From assembly GCF_900637055.1 (NCBI RefSeq), contig NZ_LR134338.1:1496001-1560000 (forward strand): 64,000 nt of DNA. Reading direction: 5' to 3'. Origin of the DNA: Brevibacillus brevis. Lineage in GTDB: Bacteria; Bacillota; Bacilli; Brevibacillales; Brevibacillaceae. Below are positions 18,701-26,548 of this stretch, in pieces. Every line of letters starts with the position of its first letter. Position 1 is the stretch's first letter. A program made the position numbers and the translations under genes. The notes beneath the pieces are model-generated. The model was given only the letters and a program-made list of their open reading frames with translations, was not told the DNA's origin and made no database searches.

Positions 18701-20630
18701 CCTTGAAGCGGAACGAGCAGAATTCGCGATGCTAGTAGATGGGATCGGTGAAGAAACGGGCATCGAGGTCAATCAGCGCATTGGCGAGCTCTTGCAGCGC
18801 ATTGCGCGACAGCATACGCCCAAATCTCTTCGGGTATTGCAAGTCGGCACAGGGAACGGGGCGTTGACAGAGTATGTCCCGCAAGCGTTGGAAGGCTATG
18901 ATGCAGAGTATAGAAGTATGGATATCGTAGAAGGAGAGTATCGGGCAAAAGGACTGGCACCGAACTCGTTCGACGTGGTATTAGCTGCGGGAGATATAGA
19001 AAGCTCCGACATGAGCAAGCTGAAAGAGCTGATTTGCCCGGGCGGGTGGCTCATTCTTGCCAAGTGGACAGAAGCGTCATGGATAAGTGAGTGGCAGAAG
19101 GAAGAGGACGCTCTTGTGTTCGTGTTGCAAAAGGAGGGAGAGAATCATCTGCTCGCTCATCAGGTGAAGCTGGACAGGATGAGGGTCAGTGCCGCAGAGC
19201 TGGAAAAATTCCTTTCCCTACACCTGCCTGCTTATATGCTGCCTTCCCACTTGCAAGTCGTAGACGCACTGCCGCTTACCGGAAATGGAAAAATAGATCG
19301 CCGCGAGCTGGCAAAATGGCGCCCTGCATCATCGTTCGAACAACATGCTGCTAGGGACGCTACAGAAGGGGCGGAATCAGATCCGTTGGAAGCGCAGCTT
19401 GCTCACGTCTGGGCAGAAGCATTGGGAGTCCCGAGATTCGGTCGAACACAAAGCTTTTATGAGTACGGTGCAGATTCTCTCATCATGGCACAGGTAGCAG
19501 GAAAGCTGCGCGACAAGCTGGCAGAGGACCCGACGCACGCTGCCATCCCGTTTGATGTCTTGCTGCGGCAAATGCTCAACTTCCCGACCGTGGAAGCACT
19601 GGCTGGCTTCCTACACATGCGCAATCAGGAGATGCAGCAGAGTGAGGAAGTCGCATTGCCGAAAAAACGCAACAAGTCCAGCAATGCCGTGCTGATTCCA
19701 TATGGCGGTGACGAATCTGGTCCGCTGCGGGTTGTGTTCCATGCCGTTTTGGGGACGATGGACAGTTTTCGTCCATTGATTGAACAGCTCAAAGCCCAGC
19801 AGACAGGAAGCATCGTCGGGATCGCCATTGACGATAGCGAGCGTTATTGCGCACTAGAGCCGTCTGAGCTGATAGAAACCGTGGCCGATGATTACGCCGA
19901 ATGCTTGATCGACATCTTGCGTGAAGGAGAGCAAAGACCTGTACAGCTCATCGGCTATTCCTTGGGCGGATTGATTGCCATTGAAGTGGCGAGAAGACTC
20001 GGGGAGCAGGGCGTCCCGATTCTGGACCTGGTTTTGATCGACATTCCTCCGATCCTGACAGAAGTGAATGACGATCTCTTGATTGAGGCACTTTTCGTTC
20101 CGAACCTGAACATCACGCTGGAACAGGCTGATTTTGGAAAAGTGGATGAGCACGATTTCGCACGGGCGATTTTGCAGCTTGTAGAAAAATACGGAGATTG
20201 CATCCCGCAAGGCTCAGCGTGCACTATCGGTGGAGACGAGGGGCTAGATCAGGTGGGAGAGATGTTCCGCAAATTATCCGCGTTTGACAGAAGAGAACGC
20301 TTTACTGCTTATGTCCATGCGCTAGGCAAAACATCGGGGGAACAGATGCCCGTGGAAATGGCAGAGGGCTTGTGCAAAGTGTTTGGGCAGAGTTTTAAAG
20401 CAGCTCGCTATACTCCTTTGCCTTATATGGGAGACATTCGCTTCCTGCTGGCTCGCGAGCCGTTTCAATTTTTGCCAAGCACGAGCGAAGAGACCATCGC
20501 TTTTTGGCAAGATATATGCATTGGAGAACTGGAAGTGACAGAAATCGCCGGCAACCATTACAGCTGCATGGCAGGAGAGAATGCGGTCAAGCTGGCGGAG
20601 CTGTTGGCAGTACCACTCGGCACCGAATAA
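15759..20630 (+). CDS. Terminal NRPS: docking-Cy-A(Cys)-short MT-PCP-TE
   Basis: ATG 15759 is preferred because AGGAGA lies 8 bp upstream; an in-frame GTG at 15753 is too close. Residues 1-60 resemble a TubC-type N-terminal docking domain. Cy begins at about 78, but its signature reads E208-x4-D213-xx-S216 with Glu replacing the usual first Asp. The A domain (YTSGSTGQPKG about 673) has the same FDLSVYD, LSGDW and GGATEASIWSN cysteine pattern as the other two. The insert between A8 and A10 is much shorter (VLQVGTGNGALTE, about 100-150 residues) than the MT domains of the large NRPS. PCP Ser1240 (YGADSL) and a thioesterase (GYSLGG, Ser1401; late GNHYS) follow. It should add and cyclise the third cysteine and release the product by hydrolysis or cyclisation. 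Confidence 0.94.
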   Translation: MPQNLKTNSVELLMRLRRDGIFLWEENGSLRYRAPRGTLAADDLQALKEQKADILALLRAESQPVTVVPDPAARFMPFPLTDVQSAYLLGRYELFGYGGVACHIYMELDYPELDPKRAEDAWNLLIARHDMLRATIDQNGQQRILEKVPHWTITYTDTSGMNEQEAGRRLDDIREAMGHRVYDTAKWPLFDIGLTKTSDRAVLHVSMEFLIADWASIWLLLGEFEALYKEPGKTLPALPITFRDYVFAERSLRETTTYGRDKAYWEQRIDALPQAPDLPMARQQTQNGGARFRRRFIRLHNASWDAFKKRAQQRGLTPTAAVMTAFASVIERWSRNRAFCLNLTLLNRQPLHERVHEIVGDFTSVNLLAVDWGLERSFQGRAKTIQKQLFEDLDHRLFSGVEVMRELARRRGREAALMPIVFTSAIGLVEPAEGGQLQGKIAGHGISQTPQVFIDCQAMDSQAGLQVNWDVREGVFPEHVVDDMFDTFAKLLQSLADSEQVWEGADEIALPDWQREERQQVNATTAALPEYALHQPIVTQAMSTPDRPAVIDSEGQISYAELVKRAAAVAGKLKDLGCREQDRVAIVMDKGAHQVTAVLGTLFAGAVYVPIDPKQPEMRRQAMMEQADIRYALTVSASQLQWSDSIQTIAVDQVSPQHEPLILPDLNPDLPAYIIYTSGSTGQPKGVVISHRAAANTIEDMLRRFAITENDRVLGLAQLSFDLSVYDIFATLSVGGAVVYPHPDRQTDPSHWTELIAEHDITVWNSVPALMQMLVTYLDSTPTVKVDSLRLALLSGDWIPLTLPDRMQKYLPSAQIVSLGGATEASIWSNYHLYKGLEADWNSIPYGRPLANQGFRVLDSQMRDCPVWVIGDLYITGAGLAEGYVGDQRLTEERFFSHPIDGERLYRTGDLGRYTPGGEIEFIGREDNQVKIRGHRIELGEIETALLKHPAVAAAGVVLDGASDEPVLLGIVESARKMDRDLEAERAEFAMLVDGIGEETGIEVNQRIGELLQRIARQHTPKSLRVLQVGTGNGALTEYVPQALEGYDAEYRSMDIVEGEYRAKGLAPNSFDVVLAAGDIESSDMSKLKELICPGGWLILAKWTEASWISEWQKEEDALVFVLQKEGENHLLAHQVKLDRMRVSAAELEKFLSLHLPAYMLPSHLQVVDALPLTGNGKIDRRELAKWRPASSFEQHAARDATEGAESDPLEAQLAHVWAEALGVPRFGRTQSFYEYGADSLIMAQVAGKLRDKLAEDPTHAAIPFDVLLRQMLNFPTVEALAGFLHMRNQEMQQSEEVALPKKRNKSSNAVLIPYGGDESGPLRVVFHAVLGTMDSFRPLIEQLKAQQTGSIVGIAIDDSERYCALEPSELIETVADDYAECLIDILREGEQRPVQLIGYSLGGLIAIEVARRLGEQGVPILDLVLIDIPPILTEVNDDLLIEALFVPNLNITLEQADFGKVDEHDFARAILQLVEKYGDCIPQGSACTIGGDEGLDQVGEMFRKLSAFDRRERFTAYVHALGKTSGEQMPVEMAEGLCKVFGQSFKAARYTPLPYMGDIRFLLAREPFQFLPSTSEETIAFWQDICIGELEVTEIAGNHYSCMAGENAVKLAELLAVPLGTE

Positions 20631-20653
20631 CTTCATCGTTTAGCAATCAAAAC

Positions 20654-20697
20654 AGCGGTAGACAAGGACGAAAAAATAATGTCCTTTGTCCGCCGCT
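20654..20697 (+). terminator. Candidate terminator of the siderophore-like operon
   Basis: AGCGGTAGACAAGGAC (20654-20669) pairs imperfectly with GTCCTTTGTCCGCCGCT (20681-20697) across an A-rich loop. The downstream tail (GCTCCTTTTCC) is only moderately U-rich, so termination may be leaky. Confidence 0.5.
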
Positions 20698-20805
20698 GCT
20701 CCTTTTCCTCCCTGCAAGAATTATTCCTAAAAAATAGAAACCCTCATTTATTCATCACGTATTACTACAGTGAAATCCAGCCCTAACAAAGTGAGGTGTC
20801 GTACA

Positions 20806-21567
20806 TTGGCAATAGAGATAGCGAAAGTAAGTACTTCAAAAGGGAAGATCCAATATCATTGGAGCGGGAACGGCAAACCCAATATCGTTCTCATTAACGG
20901 TGGTTCAGGACCCATAGAAGGCTGGATGAAAATTCTACCTGAACTTTCAGAGACGTCATCTGTCTTTTCCTATAATCGCTTTGGTGTTTCGGGTAGTGAT
21001 AAGCCGCAAGAACCCCAAGACGGACTCACAATTGTAGAGACATTACGGGAGGCACTAAAGATAGTAGGATTTGAACCCCCATTCTTGCTAGTTGGACATT
21101 CATTAGGGGGATTGTATGCAAATTTATATGCCCGGCGTTACCCCAACGAAGTAGCTGGCATCGTCTTTTTAGAATCCAGCCATCCAAAAGATATCGGCCT
21201 TGATCAATATCAAGGTAAAGTAGTTAAAACCATTAACAAAATACTCTCCATGTTTGATTCCTTGTCTCCCCATAAACCATTCAATGAAGTTCATTTTGTC
21301 AAAAGAACAGTAGAACAAATCCATGCAATCGATTATTTTCCCGACATCCCTGTTTATGTGATTACAGGGGGGAAAGAAAATCGTATGATGCCAGAGGAAG
21401 TGCGCAAAAAACGAATCGAGCATCAGTTGGAACTGCTTTCATTATCAAGCAACAGCAAACATATCCTCGCTGAAAACAGTGGACATTTTCCTCAATTTAC
21501 CGAGCCCAGAGTCGTCATTGATACGATCAAAGACTGTATCGAACAAATACAACAAAAAACGCTGTAG
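20806..21567 (+). CDS. Alpha/beta hydrolase
   Basis: The protein has 253 residues from TTG 20806, which has a GAGG about 10 bp upstream; an in-frame GTG at 20770 has no ribosome site. It shows the alpha/beta-hydrolase order: an oxyanion-type NGGSGP strand, a nucleophile elbow GHSLGG (Ser99) and a late SGHFPQF histidine. There is no signal peptide and no lid that names a substrate. It lies downstream of the NRPS operon after a candidate terminator, and its composition is more AT-rich than the NRPS genes, so it is probably a separate unit. Enzymatic role unknown. Confidence 0.8.
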   Translation: MAIEIAKVSTSKGKIQYHWSGNGKPNIVLINGGSGPIEGWMKILPELSETSSVFSYNRFGVSGSDKPQEPQDGLTIVETLREALKIVGFEPPFLLVGHSLGGLYANLYARRYPNEVAGIVFLESSHPKDIGLDQYQGKVVKTINKILSMFDSLSPHKPFNEVHFVKRTVEQIHAIDYFPDIPVYVITGGKENRMMPEEVRKKRIEHQLELLSLSSNSKHILAENSGHFPQFTEPRVVIDTIKDCIEQIQQKTL

Positions 21568-21711
21568 CCCACCTGCCAAGCCGCGCTTTGCAGTTCATTC
21601 GTCAGCCAGTTAGTACATATCCTTTGTAGCAAAAGTGTAACGGAGCTTTTCGCCTATTCGTGATATCCTGAAGATAGCAGCAATACCGATCACGCAGAAA
21701 GGAAGAGGTCC

Positions 21712-22350
21712 ATGTCAGCTGAGAAAGAGTCCCGACTCTGCCAACGCTCCAAACAGATTCATAACCGTACGTTTGTCGTGACCTGCAAAGAGTTTTTGGT
21801 GAAGCAAGCAGACTTTCTGTTGGACGTATTCGCCGATGTAGAAGACGAGATTGGTCCTATCAAGAACGGTGCGAAAATTCAGGTAGGCTGGACCATTCTG
21901 CTGGTTTTCGAACGGGATGGGTATATGGAGATCGTGGCACCCGACTACGATTCGAATCCTTTTTCCGAAACTACTGCTGACTTGTCAGTGTCCTTGGTTG
22001 TGCAAATGGCGCAAAACAACTGTCTGCAAACCGTGCGAGCCGAAGGGGAATCTGCTTTGTTCCAAGATAAAATGGTGGTGGCAAAAGGTGCATTTGAACA
22101 AGAACACGTCTATTTGCAGCGTGCTGAAGATGTTCAAAAAGGTGACTCCGGATGGTATCTCGGGCCCGTAGAAGGCGAAGTAGACAGTGACCAGCTAGCG
22201 TCCTACTACGTTTACGAACTGCTAAAGCTACGTCCGTCTCTTTTGCAAGCATTGGCTCTGCCACGAGGCTACATTGTCGTTTTCCAAGGAGATCAGATTG
22301 AAGCAGTCTTGGATGAGCACGATGAAAATGTATGGCCGACACTCCATTAG
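21712..22350 (+). CDS. DUF2185/Imm33-like protein
   Basis: The C-terminal part of this 212-residue protein (EDVQKGDSGWYLGPVEG onward) resembles the DUF2185/Imm33 fold, found both as immunity proteins of polymorphic toxins and as stand-alone proteins of unknown role. The N-terminal part (CKEFLVKQADFLLDVF) resembles nothing I can name. There is no signal peptide or membrane segment. A start with AAAGGAAGAGG upstream is clear. Its stop overlaps the convergent endonuclease V gene by 4 bp. No toxin gene is adjacent, so an immunity role is not supported by context. Confidence 0.6.
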   Translation: MSAEKESRLCQRSKQIHNRTFVVTCKEFLVKQADFLLDVFADVEDEIGPIKNGAKIQVGWTILLVFERDGYMEIVAPDYDSNPFSETTADLSVSLVVQMAQNNCLQTVRAEGESALFQDKMVVAKGAFEQEHVYLQRAEDVQKGDSGWYLGPVEGEVDSDQLASYYVYELLKLRPSLLQALALPRGYIVVFQGDQIEAVLDEHDENVWPTLH

Positions 22351-23033
22351 CGGCTGCTGTTTAAATCCGCCGATACTTTATTCACGAGCTGATCCGCTTG
22401 CCGCGTCGTTTCGGGCAAACGATATTTGGGAGAGAGCTTGGTGATCCATGCGCATGCAGTTGGCAAAGAGATTCCGTGTCCGATCGAGACGAAGATCGGT
22501 TTGATATTCGGTTGTGTGCGCAAGACTCCACCGATGATCTCACCCTGATCAATCAAAGGGGAATACACGCCTCTTTCCTGTGCTGGTTCTTCGTATTCAC
22601 CTAACAGTCTCGTTTTCCCACAGCCAATGGTAGGAATGTCAAACAGGACGCCCAAATGACTGGCTAGTCCGAATCTTCGCGGGTGAGCGATTCCTTGCCC
22701 ATCGCAGACGACGAGCTGCGGTGTTGTTTTTAGCTCCTGGAATGCACGTACCAGTGGAGGCAGCTCTCGAAAAGAGAACAAGCCGGGAATATAGGGGAAC
22801 TCAACGGTGTCTTGAATAACGACAGACTCGACGACTTGCAGGGAAGTGGCGTCGAGGATTACAACACCAGCAACTAACAAATCAGACTCGGCATGATAGG
22901 CGACATCTACTCCAGCGATAAAGCGTACGTCCGCTAGTTGATCTTCTTTTTTCACTTGCTGGGCTAGTTGTCGCTGTAAGTTGATGGCCTCTTGCTCATC
23001 AATGTTCCAAGGATGTTGGATAATCGGCTCCAT
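22347..23033 (-). CDS. nfi: Endonuclease V (deoxyinosine 3' endonuclease)
   Basis: This 228-residue protein matches endonuclease V over its whole length. It should cleave DNA at the second bond 3' of deoxyinosine and start repair of deaminated adenine. Visible hallmarks are FIAGVDVAY (Asp43), the wedge motif PYIPGLFSFRE (Glu90) and VVCDGQGIAHPRRFG (Asp111), which supply metal ligands in characterised members, plus GCGKTRLLGEY. The start lies behind GGAGGTAACC. It is convergent with the DUF2185 gene and divergent from ribokinase, with no operon partner. Confidence 0.95.
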   Translation of the reverse strand: MEPIIQHPWNIDEQEAINLQRQLAQQVKKEDQLADVRFIAGVDVAYHAESDLLVAGVVILDATSLQVVESVVIQDTVEFPYIPGLFSFRELPPLVRAFQELKTTPQLVVCDGQGIAHPRRFGLASHLGVLFDIPTIGCGKTRLLGEYEEPAQERGVYSPLIDQGEIIGGVLRTQPNIKPIFVSIGHGISLPTACAWITKLSPKYRLPETTRQADQLVNKVSADLNSSR

Positions 23034-23124
23034 CTGGTTACCTCCGGATGATAGAAGATTTGTTCATTATATCCAAAGGAGGCGCTGTGCTCCAAGTCTT
23101 GGGAACAATCCTTTAGAAAATACG

Positions 23125-23153
23125 TTGACTTCTCGGATGAAAAGCACTATTTT
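23125..23153 (+). promoter_or_regulatory. Predicted SigA promoter of ribokinase
   Basis: TTGACT (23125-23130), a 17-bp spacer and TATTTT (23148-23153) sit about 50 bp before the ribokinase GTG start. No RbsR-like operator was noticed. Confidence 0.5.
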
Positions 23154-23201
23154 GTAACCGACCGAATCATCATGTTCGAGATGGAACGAGGAGGGCTCGT
23201 T

Positions 23202-24104
23202 GTGAAAATCGCAGTAGTAGGAAGCATCAATATGGATCTCGTAACCCATGTACATCATTTGCCCAAAGCAGGAGAAACGATCACAAGCCATCACTTCGAG
23301 CTGATCCCGGGTGGAAAGGGAGCGAATCAGGCAGTAGCGGCTTCTCGCCTAGGTGCGCATGTCTCCATGATTGGAATGGTAGGAGAAGATGAGAACGGCC
23401 AGGTCATGGTCAAAGGGCTAACGGATGCGCACGTTCACATAGAAGGGATTAAACGCTCGGGTACGACAGGCATGGCTTTTATCAATGTCAGTGATGATGG
23501 GGAAAACAACATCGTGCTCGTTCCGGGTGCGAATGCGCTCGTCAGTACGGAGCATATTGCAGACAATCTGTCTATTTTAAAGGACAGCGACGTCGTATTG
23601 CTCCAACTGGAAATCCCGATGAATGTCGTGGAATATACAGCCAAAGAGGCTGCTCGACACGGCAAGCTGGTCATTTTAAATCCGGCACCTGCACGCGAGC
23701 TATCCAGTGAGCTATTAACCCATGTACATACCCTAACCCCAAATGAAACAGAGCTTTCTATTCTCACGGGAATGCCTGTATCCACGATAGACGAAGTGCA
23801 TGCCGCAGCCAAAAAGCTTTTGTCTGGCGGACCAAAGCGCGTCATCGTGACGTTGGGGGAAAAGGGCGCTCTCTTAGTAACCTCCGATGAGGCGACCCAC
23901 ATCCCGGCTTTCCGCGTAGAGCCAGTGGATACAACTGCGGCAGGCGATTCCTTTACGGCAGCATTTGCGGTTGGGATCACACAAGGAATGACAGAAACGG
24001 AAGCGGCCACTTTTGCCAGCAAAGTAGCAGCGATTGTCGTTACAAGGAATGGTGCGCAACCATCCCTGCCTACGTTCGATGAAGTACAAGCATACTCTTT
24101 TTAA
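23202..24104 (+). CDS. rbsK: Ribokinase (PfkB family)
   Basis: The protein has 300 residues from GTG 23202, which follows GAGGAGGG. An upstream in-frame ATG (23172) would add ten residues before the conserved beta strand KIAVVGSINMDLV. PfkB signatures are the N-terminal GGKGANQAVAASRLG and the C-terminal DTTAAGDSFTAAFA with the catalytic Asp. It phosphorylates D-ribose to ribose-5-phosphate. No ribose transporter or rbs operon lies nearby, so it acts as an orphan kinase; a related sugar or nucleoside substrate cannot be excluded. The next gene starts 13 bp downstream and may be cotranscribed. Confidence 0.9.
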   Translation: MKIAVVGSINMDLVTHVHHLPKAGETITSHHFELIPGGKGANQAVAASRLGAHVSMIGMVGEDENGQVMVKGLTDAHVHIEGIKRSGTTGMAFINVSDDGENNIVLVPGANALVSTEHIADNLSILKDSDVVLLQLEIPMNVVEYTAKEAARHGKLVILNPAPARELSSELLTHVHTLTPNETELSILTGMPVSTIDEVHAAAKKLLSGGPKRVIVTLGEKGALLVTSDEATHIPAFRVEPVDTTAAGDSFTAAFAVGITQGMTETEAATFASKVAAIVVTRNGAQPSLPTFDEVQAYSF

Positions 24105-24117
24105 TGGGGGGAGAATA

Positions 24118-24477
24118 ATGAAGAAGGTCAATTTAGCTGAAAAGTTTTCGTTATTCCATGAGCATTGGAATCCCAAAATTGCAGGAGAACTTAATGATTC
24201 CTATGTAAAGCTAGCGAAATTGAAAGGAGAGTTTGTCTGGCATCAGCATGAAAATGAGGATGAGATGTTCTTAGTTGTGAAAGGGCAACTGCTTATCAAG
24301 TTTCGTGATAAAGATGTTTGGTTAAACGAAGGGGAATTTCTCATTGTTCCAAAAGGTGTAGAGCATATGCCGGTTGCAGAGGAAGAGGTTCATGTATTGT
24401 TGCTTGAACCAAAGACGACGCTGAATACTGGCGATCAAGTAAACGAAAAAACAGTAACAGATTTAGAGACGATATAA
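24118..24477 (+). CDS. Small cupin-domain protein
   Basis: A 119-residue single-domain cupin starts at ATG 24118 behind GGGGGGAG. The cupin motif WHQHENEDEMFLVVKG supplies the two histidines and the glutamate of a metal site, and VPKGVEHMPV supplies the later histidine. Such proteins can be isomerases, dioxygenase-like or sugar-binding, and nothing here decides the substrate. It follows ribokinase by 13 bp and is closed by a good terminator, so the two probably form one transcript. Confidence 0.85.
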   Translation: MKKVNLAEKFSLFHEHWNPKIAGELNDSYVKLAKLKGEFVWHQHENEDEMFLVVKGQLLIKFRDKDVWLNEGEFLIVPKGVEHMPVAEEEVHVLLLEPKTTLNTGDQVNEKTVTDLETI

Positions 24478-24486
24478 TCCATGATC

Positions 24487-24525
24487 AAGCCTATTTTGAG
24501 AGATGATTTTCAAAATGGGCTTTTT
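24487..24525 (+). terminator. Rho-independent terminator after the cupin gene
   Basis: AAGCCTATTTTGA pairs with TCAAAATGGGCTT around a short loop and runs into TTTTTCT. Confidence 0.85.
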
Positions 24526-24566
24526 CTATATGCATGGATGGATTACAGTTGCAGACATCTCATTTG

Positions 24567-24595
24567 TTGACCGATCGGTACATAATGTGTAAAAT
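24567..24595 (+). promoter_or_regulatory. SigA promoter with palindromic operator upstream of tetR
   Basis: TTGACC (24567-24572), a 17-bp spacer and TAAAAT (24590-24595) form a near-consensus promoter. The perfect 10-bp palindrome ACCGATCGGT (24570-24579) overlaps the -35 edge, as expected for autorepression by the downstream TetR protein. A related sequence lies before the next MFS gene. Confidence 0.7.
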
Positions 24596-24629
24596 TTCCA
24601 TAACAGTTGGAAACGAAGGGAGGATTCCG

Positions 24630-25226
24630 TTGAGCAAACGCGGCAGACCTCGTGATTTTGATTACACTTCTATCGTAGATGTGGCCATGAAAACATTTTG
24701 GTCAAAAGGCTACAATGGTTGTTCTACGCATGATTTATGCAGTGATACTGGACTAGGAAAAGGCAGCTTGTACAATACGTTTGGCAGCAAGCAGGACCTG
24801 TATCTAGCAGTGGTGGAACACTATCACGAAACGGGTATTCGTGAACAGCGGGCATTATTGGAAAGTCCGGGTTCCGTGAAAGAACGGCTGCAAAATTTTT
24901 TAGCTTGGGCATTGGTGGAAGACTTTGAATCAACGAATCCAAAGGGATGTTTGTTGATCAATGCGGGATTGGAACGGGCAAAAGACGATCCCAAGATTGA
25001 AGAAATCGTCTCCAGACATGTTGAACTTCTCAAGCAAACCATGGAAAAAGTGATGGAGGAAGGCTTGCAAACGGGCGAAATCTCCAAAAAACGATCTGCT
25101 GTGGATTTGGCAAGCCTATTTTTAAGCAGCTACTACGGCTTCCGTGTGTTGAATACATCTACACAAAATCGGACATTGGCTGAACAAATCATGAATGGCA
25201 CCATGGAATCTATCTTCGGCGCGTAA
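24630..25226 (+). CDS. TetR/AcrR family transcriptional regulator
   Basis: The protein has 198 residues from TTG 24630 with AAGGGAGGA 7 bp upstream; the longer frame from 24534 starts upstream of the predicted promoter and is rejected. The N-terminal helix-turn-helix (DLCSDTGLGKGSLYNTFGSK) is typical, and the C-terminal helical domain should bind a ligand. It is followed 64 bp later by an MFS exporter gene on the same strand. Both promoters contain TGTACCGAT-like sequences, so it probably represses itself and the exporter. The inducing ligand is unknown. Confidence 0.9.
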   Translation: MSKRGRPRDFDYTSIVDVAMKTFWSKGYNGCSTHDLCSDTGLGKGSLYNTFGSKQDLYLAVVEHYHETGIREQRALLESPGSVKERLQNFLAWALVEDFESTNPKGCLLINAGLERAKDDPKIEEIVSRHVELLKQTMEKVMEEGLQTGEISKKRSAVDLASLFLSSYYGFRVLNTSTQNRTLAEQIMNGTMESIFGA

Positions 25227-25238
25227 TGCGCTCTTTTT

Positions 25239-25268
25239 TTGAGTGATTTTTGTACCGATTGTTACAAT
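25239..25268 (+). promoter_or_regulatory. Predicted promoter/operator of the MFS exporter
   Basis: TTGAGT (25239-25244), an 18-bp spacer and TACAAT (25263-25268) lie just after tetR. Between them sits TGTACCGATTGTTACA (25251-25266), whose first nine bases equal those of the reverse complement of the tetR operator region. The placement would block RNA polymerase when bound. Confidence 0.5.
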
Positions 25269-25290
25269 AATTAGCGAGGGGTGTTCCTTC

Positions 25291-26430
25291 ATGCCGTCGA
25301 TGATTTATTTGTTAGCGGTAGCGATTTTTGCAATGACAACTTCTGAATTTATGGTGGCCGGGATGATGAATGAGCTTGCCGATGATTTCGGTGTATCGAT
25401 TCCCTCCATCGGGTATTTCATAACGGCGTATGCGGGTGCAATGGTGATAGGAGGCCCGATCCTAACAGCAACTCTCCTGCACATTCGCCGAAAACAAGCG
25501 CTGCTTTCATTGGTTGCCGTCTTCTTTATTGGTCAAGCGTTAGGAGCAATGGCTTGGAATTACGAGTCGATGATGCTTGCGCGTATCCTAACGGGTATCG
25601 CTTCATCCGCAGCGTTTGGCATCTCCGTCAGTATTTCAGCCAGCTTGGTTCCCCCTCATTCACGGGGAAAGGCAGCTTCGATTGTTTTGGCAGGCTTAAT
25701 GATTGCTACTGTCATCGGACTCCCTCTGACAACCGTGATTGCACAATATTTCGGCTGGAGAATGAGCTTTTGGGCTGTTGCAGTAGTCGTATTATTATCA
25801 GGGATCTTGATTCAATGGTTGCTCCCTTCCTCCGCACAAAAAGACCAGATGAATGGAAAGGATGAGCTTGCCAGTTTTCAAAATCCGCACCTTTGGGCCG
25901 CGTATGCAACGAGTATGCTAATCATTGGCGGTACCTTCGCAGCGTTTAGTTATTTTACTCCGATTCTTACGGATGTAACGGCATTTTCGGCTGCGAGCAT
26001 CCCGTATTTGCTTGCCCTTTATGGGGTCGCGACCGTGATCGGAAATATCGTGATTGGCAGATTTGCTGATCGTTTCACCATGCGAATCCTTGTAACGGGA
26101 TTAAGCATGCTCGTAGCGGCATTGGTTCTGTTTGCCGTAGGCGCCGAAAATAAATGGATCGCTGTGCTGTCCATTGTTCTTATTGGGTTGACGGGCGTAG
26201 CGATGAATCCGGCCATGATCGCACGCGTCATGAATACAGCAGGCAGTGGGACAATGGTAAACACGGTGCATACTTCCTTTATTACATTAGGTGTTGCGAT
26301 TGGATCTTCCTTAGGGGGGATCGGGATCAGCAGTGGCTATGGGCTTGTTTCACCATTGTGGGTAGGTGCTTGTTTAGCTGGTATTGGGTTACTTTCAATC
26401 GTTCCCTATCTGCAAAAGAGCAAAGTGTAA
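25291..26430 (+). CDS. MFS drug/metabolite exporter (DHA1 family)
   Basis: The protein has 379 residues from ATG 25291 behind GCGAGGGG. It shows about 12 hydrophobic segments and the early MTTSEFMVAGMMNELADDF and RILTGIASSAAFG stretches seen in AraJ/YdhP-type proton-coupled exporters. It would pump small molecules out across the cytoplasmic membrane. The preceding tetR gene and the shared operator-like site suggest substrate-inducible expression. The substrate cannot be told from sequence. Confidence 0.88.
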   Translation: MPSMIYLLAVAIFAMTTSEFMVAGMMNELADDFGVSIPSIGYFITAYAGAMVIGGPILTATLLHIRRKQALLSLVAVFFIGQALGAMAWNYESMMLARILTGIASSAAFGISVSISASLVPPHSRGKAASIVLAGLMIATVIGLPLTTVIAQYFGWRMSFWAVAVVVLLSGILIQWLLPSSAQKDQMNGKDELASFQNPHLWAAYATSMLIIGGTFAAFSYFTPILTDVTAFSAASIPYLLALYGVATVIGNIVIGRFADRFTMRILVTGLSMLVAALVLFAVGAENKWIAVLSIVLIGLTGVAMNPAMIARVMNTAGSGTMVNTVHTSFITLGVAIGSSLGGIGISSGYGLVSPLWVGACLAGIGLLSIVPYLQKSKV

Positions 26431-26448
26431 AAAACCATACAATCCCTC

Positions 26449-26506
26449 TTGAAAGTCAAAAAAGGTCAAACTATAATAAAGTCAACGAAGGTCAGGGAAG
26501 GTCAAA
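26449..26506 (+). promoter_or_regulatory. CtsR operator array and SigA promoter of clpE
   Basis: TTGAAA (26449-26454), a 17-bp spacer and TATAAT (26472-26477) form a near-perfect promoter. A CtsR box AGTCAAA-AAA-GGTCAAA (26454-26470) lies between the elements. Three further heptads, AGTCAAC, GGTCAGG and GGTCAAA, lie at 26480, 26490 and 26500 at exact 10-bp spacing downstream of -10. This matches the known heptad-repeat rule for CtsR and explains heat-shock induction of clpE. Confidence 0.92.
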
Positions 26507-26548
26507 GATCTTCTGAATTCCAAAACAACGCTTTTGGGGGGATTGAAT

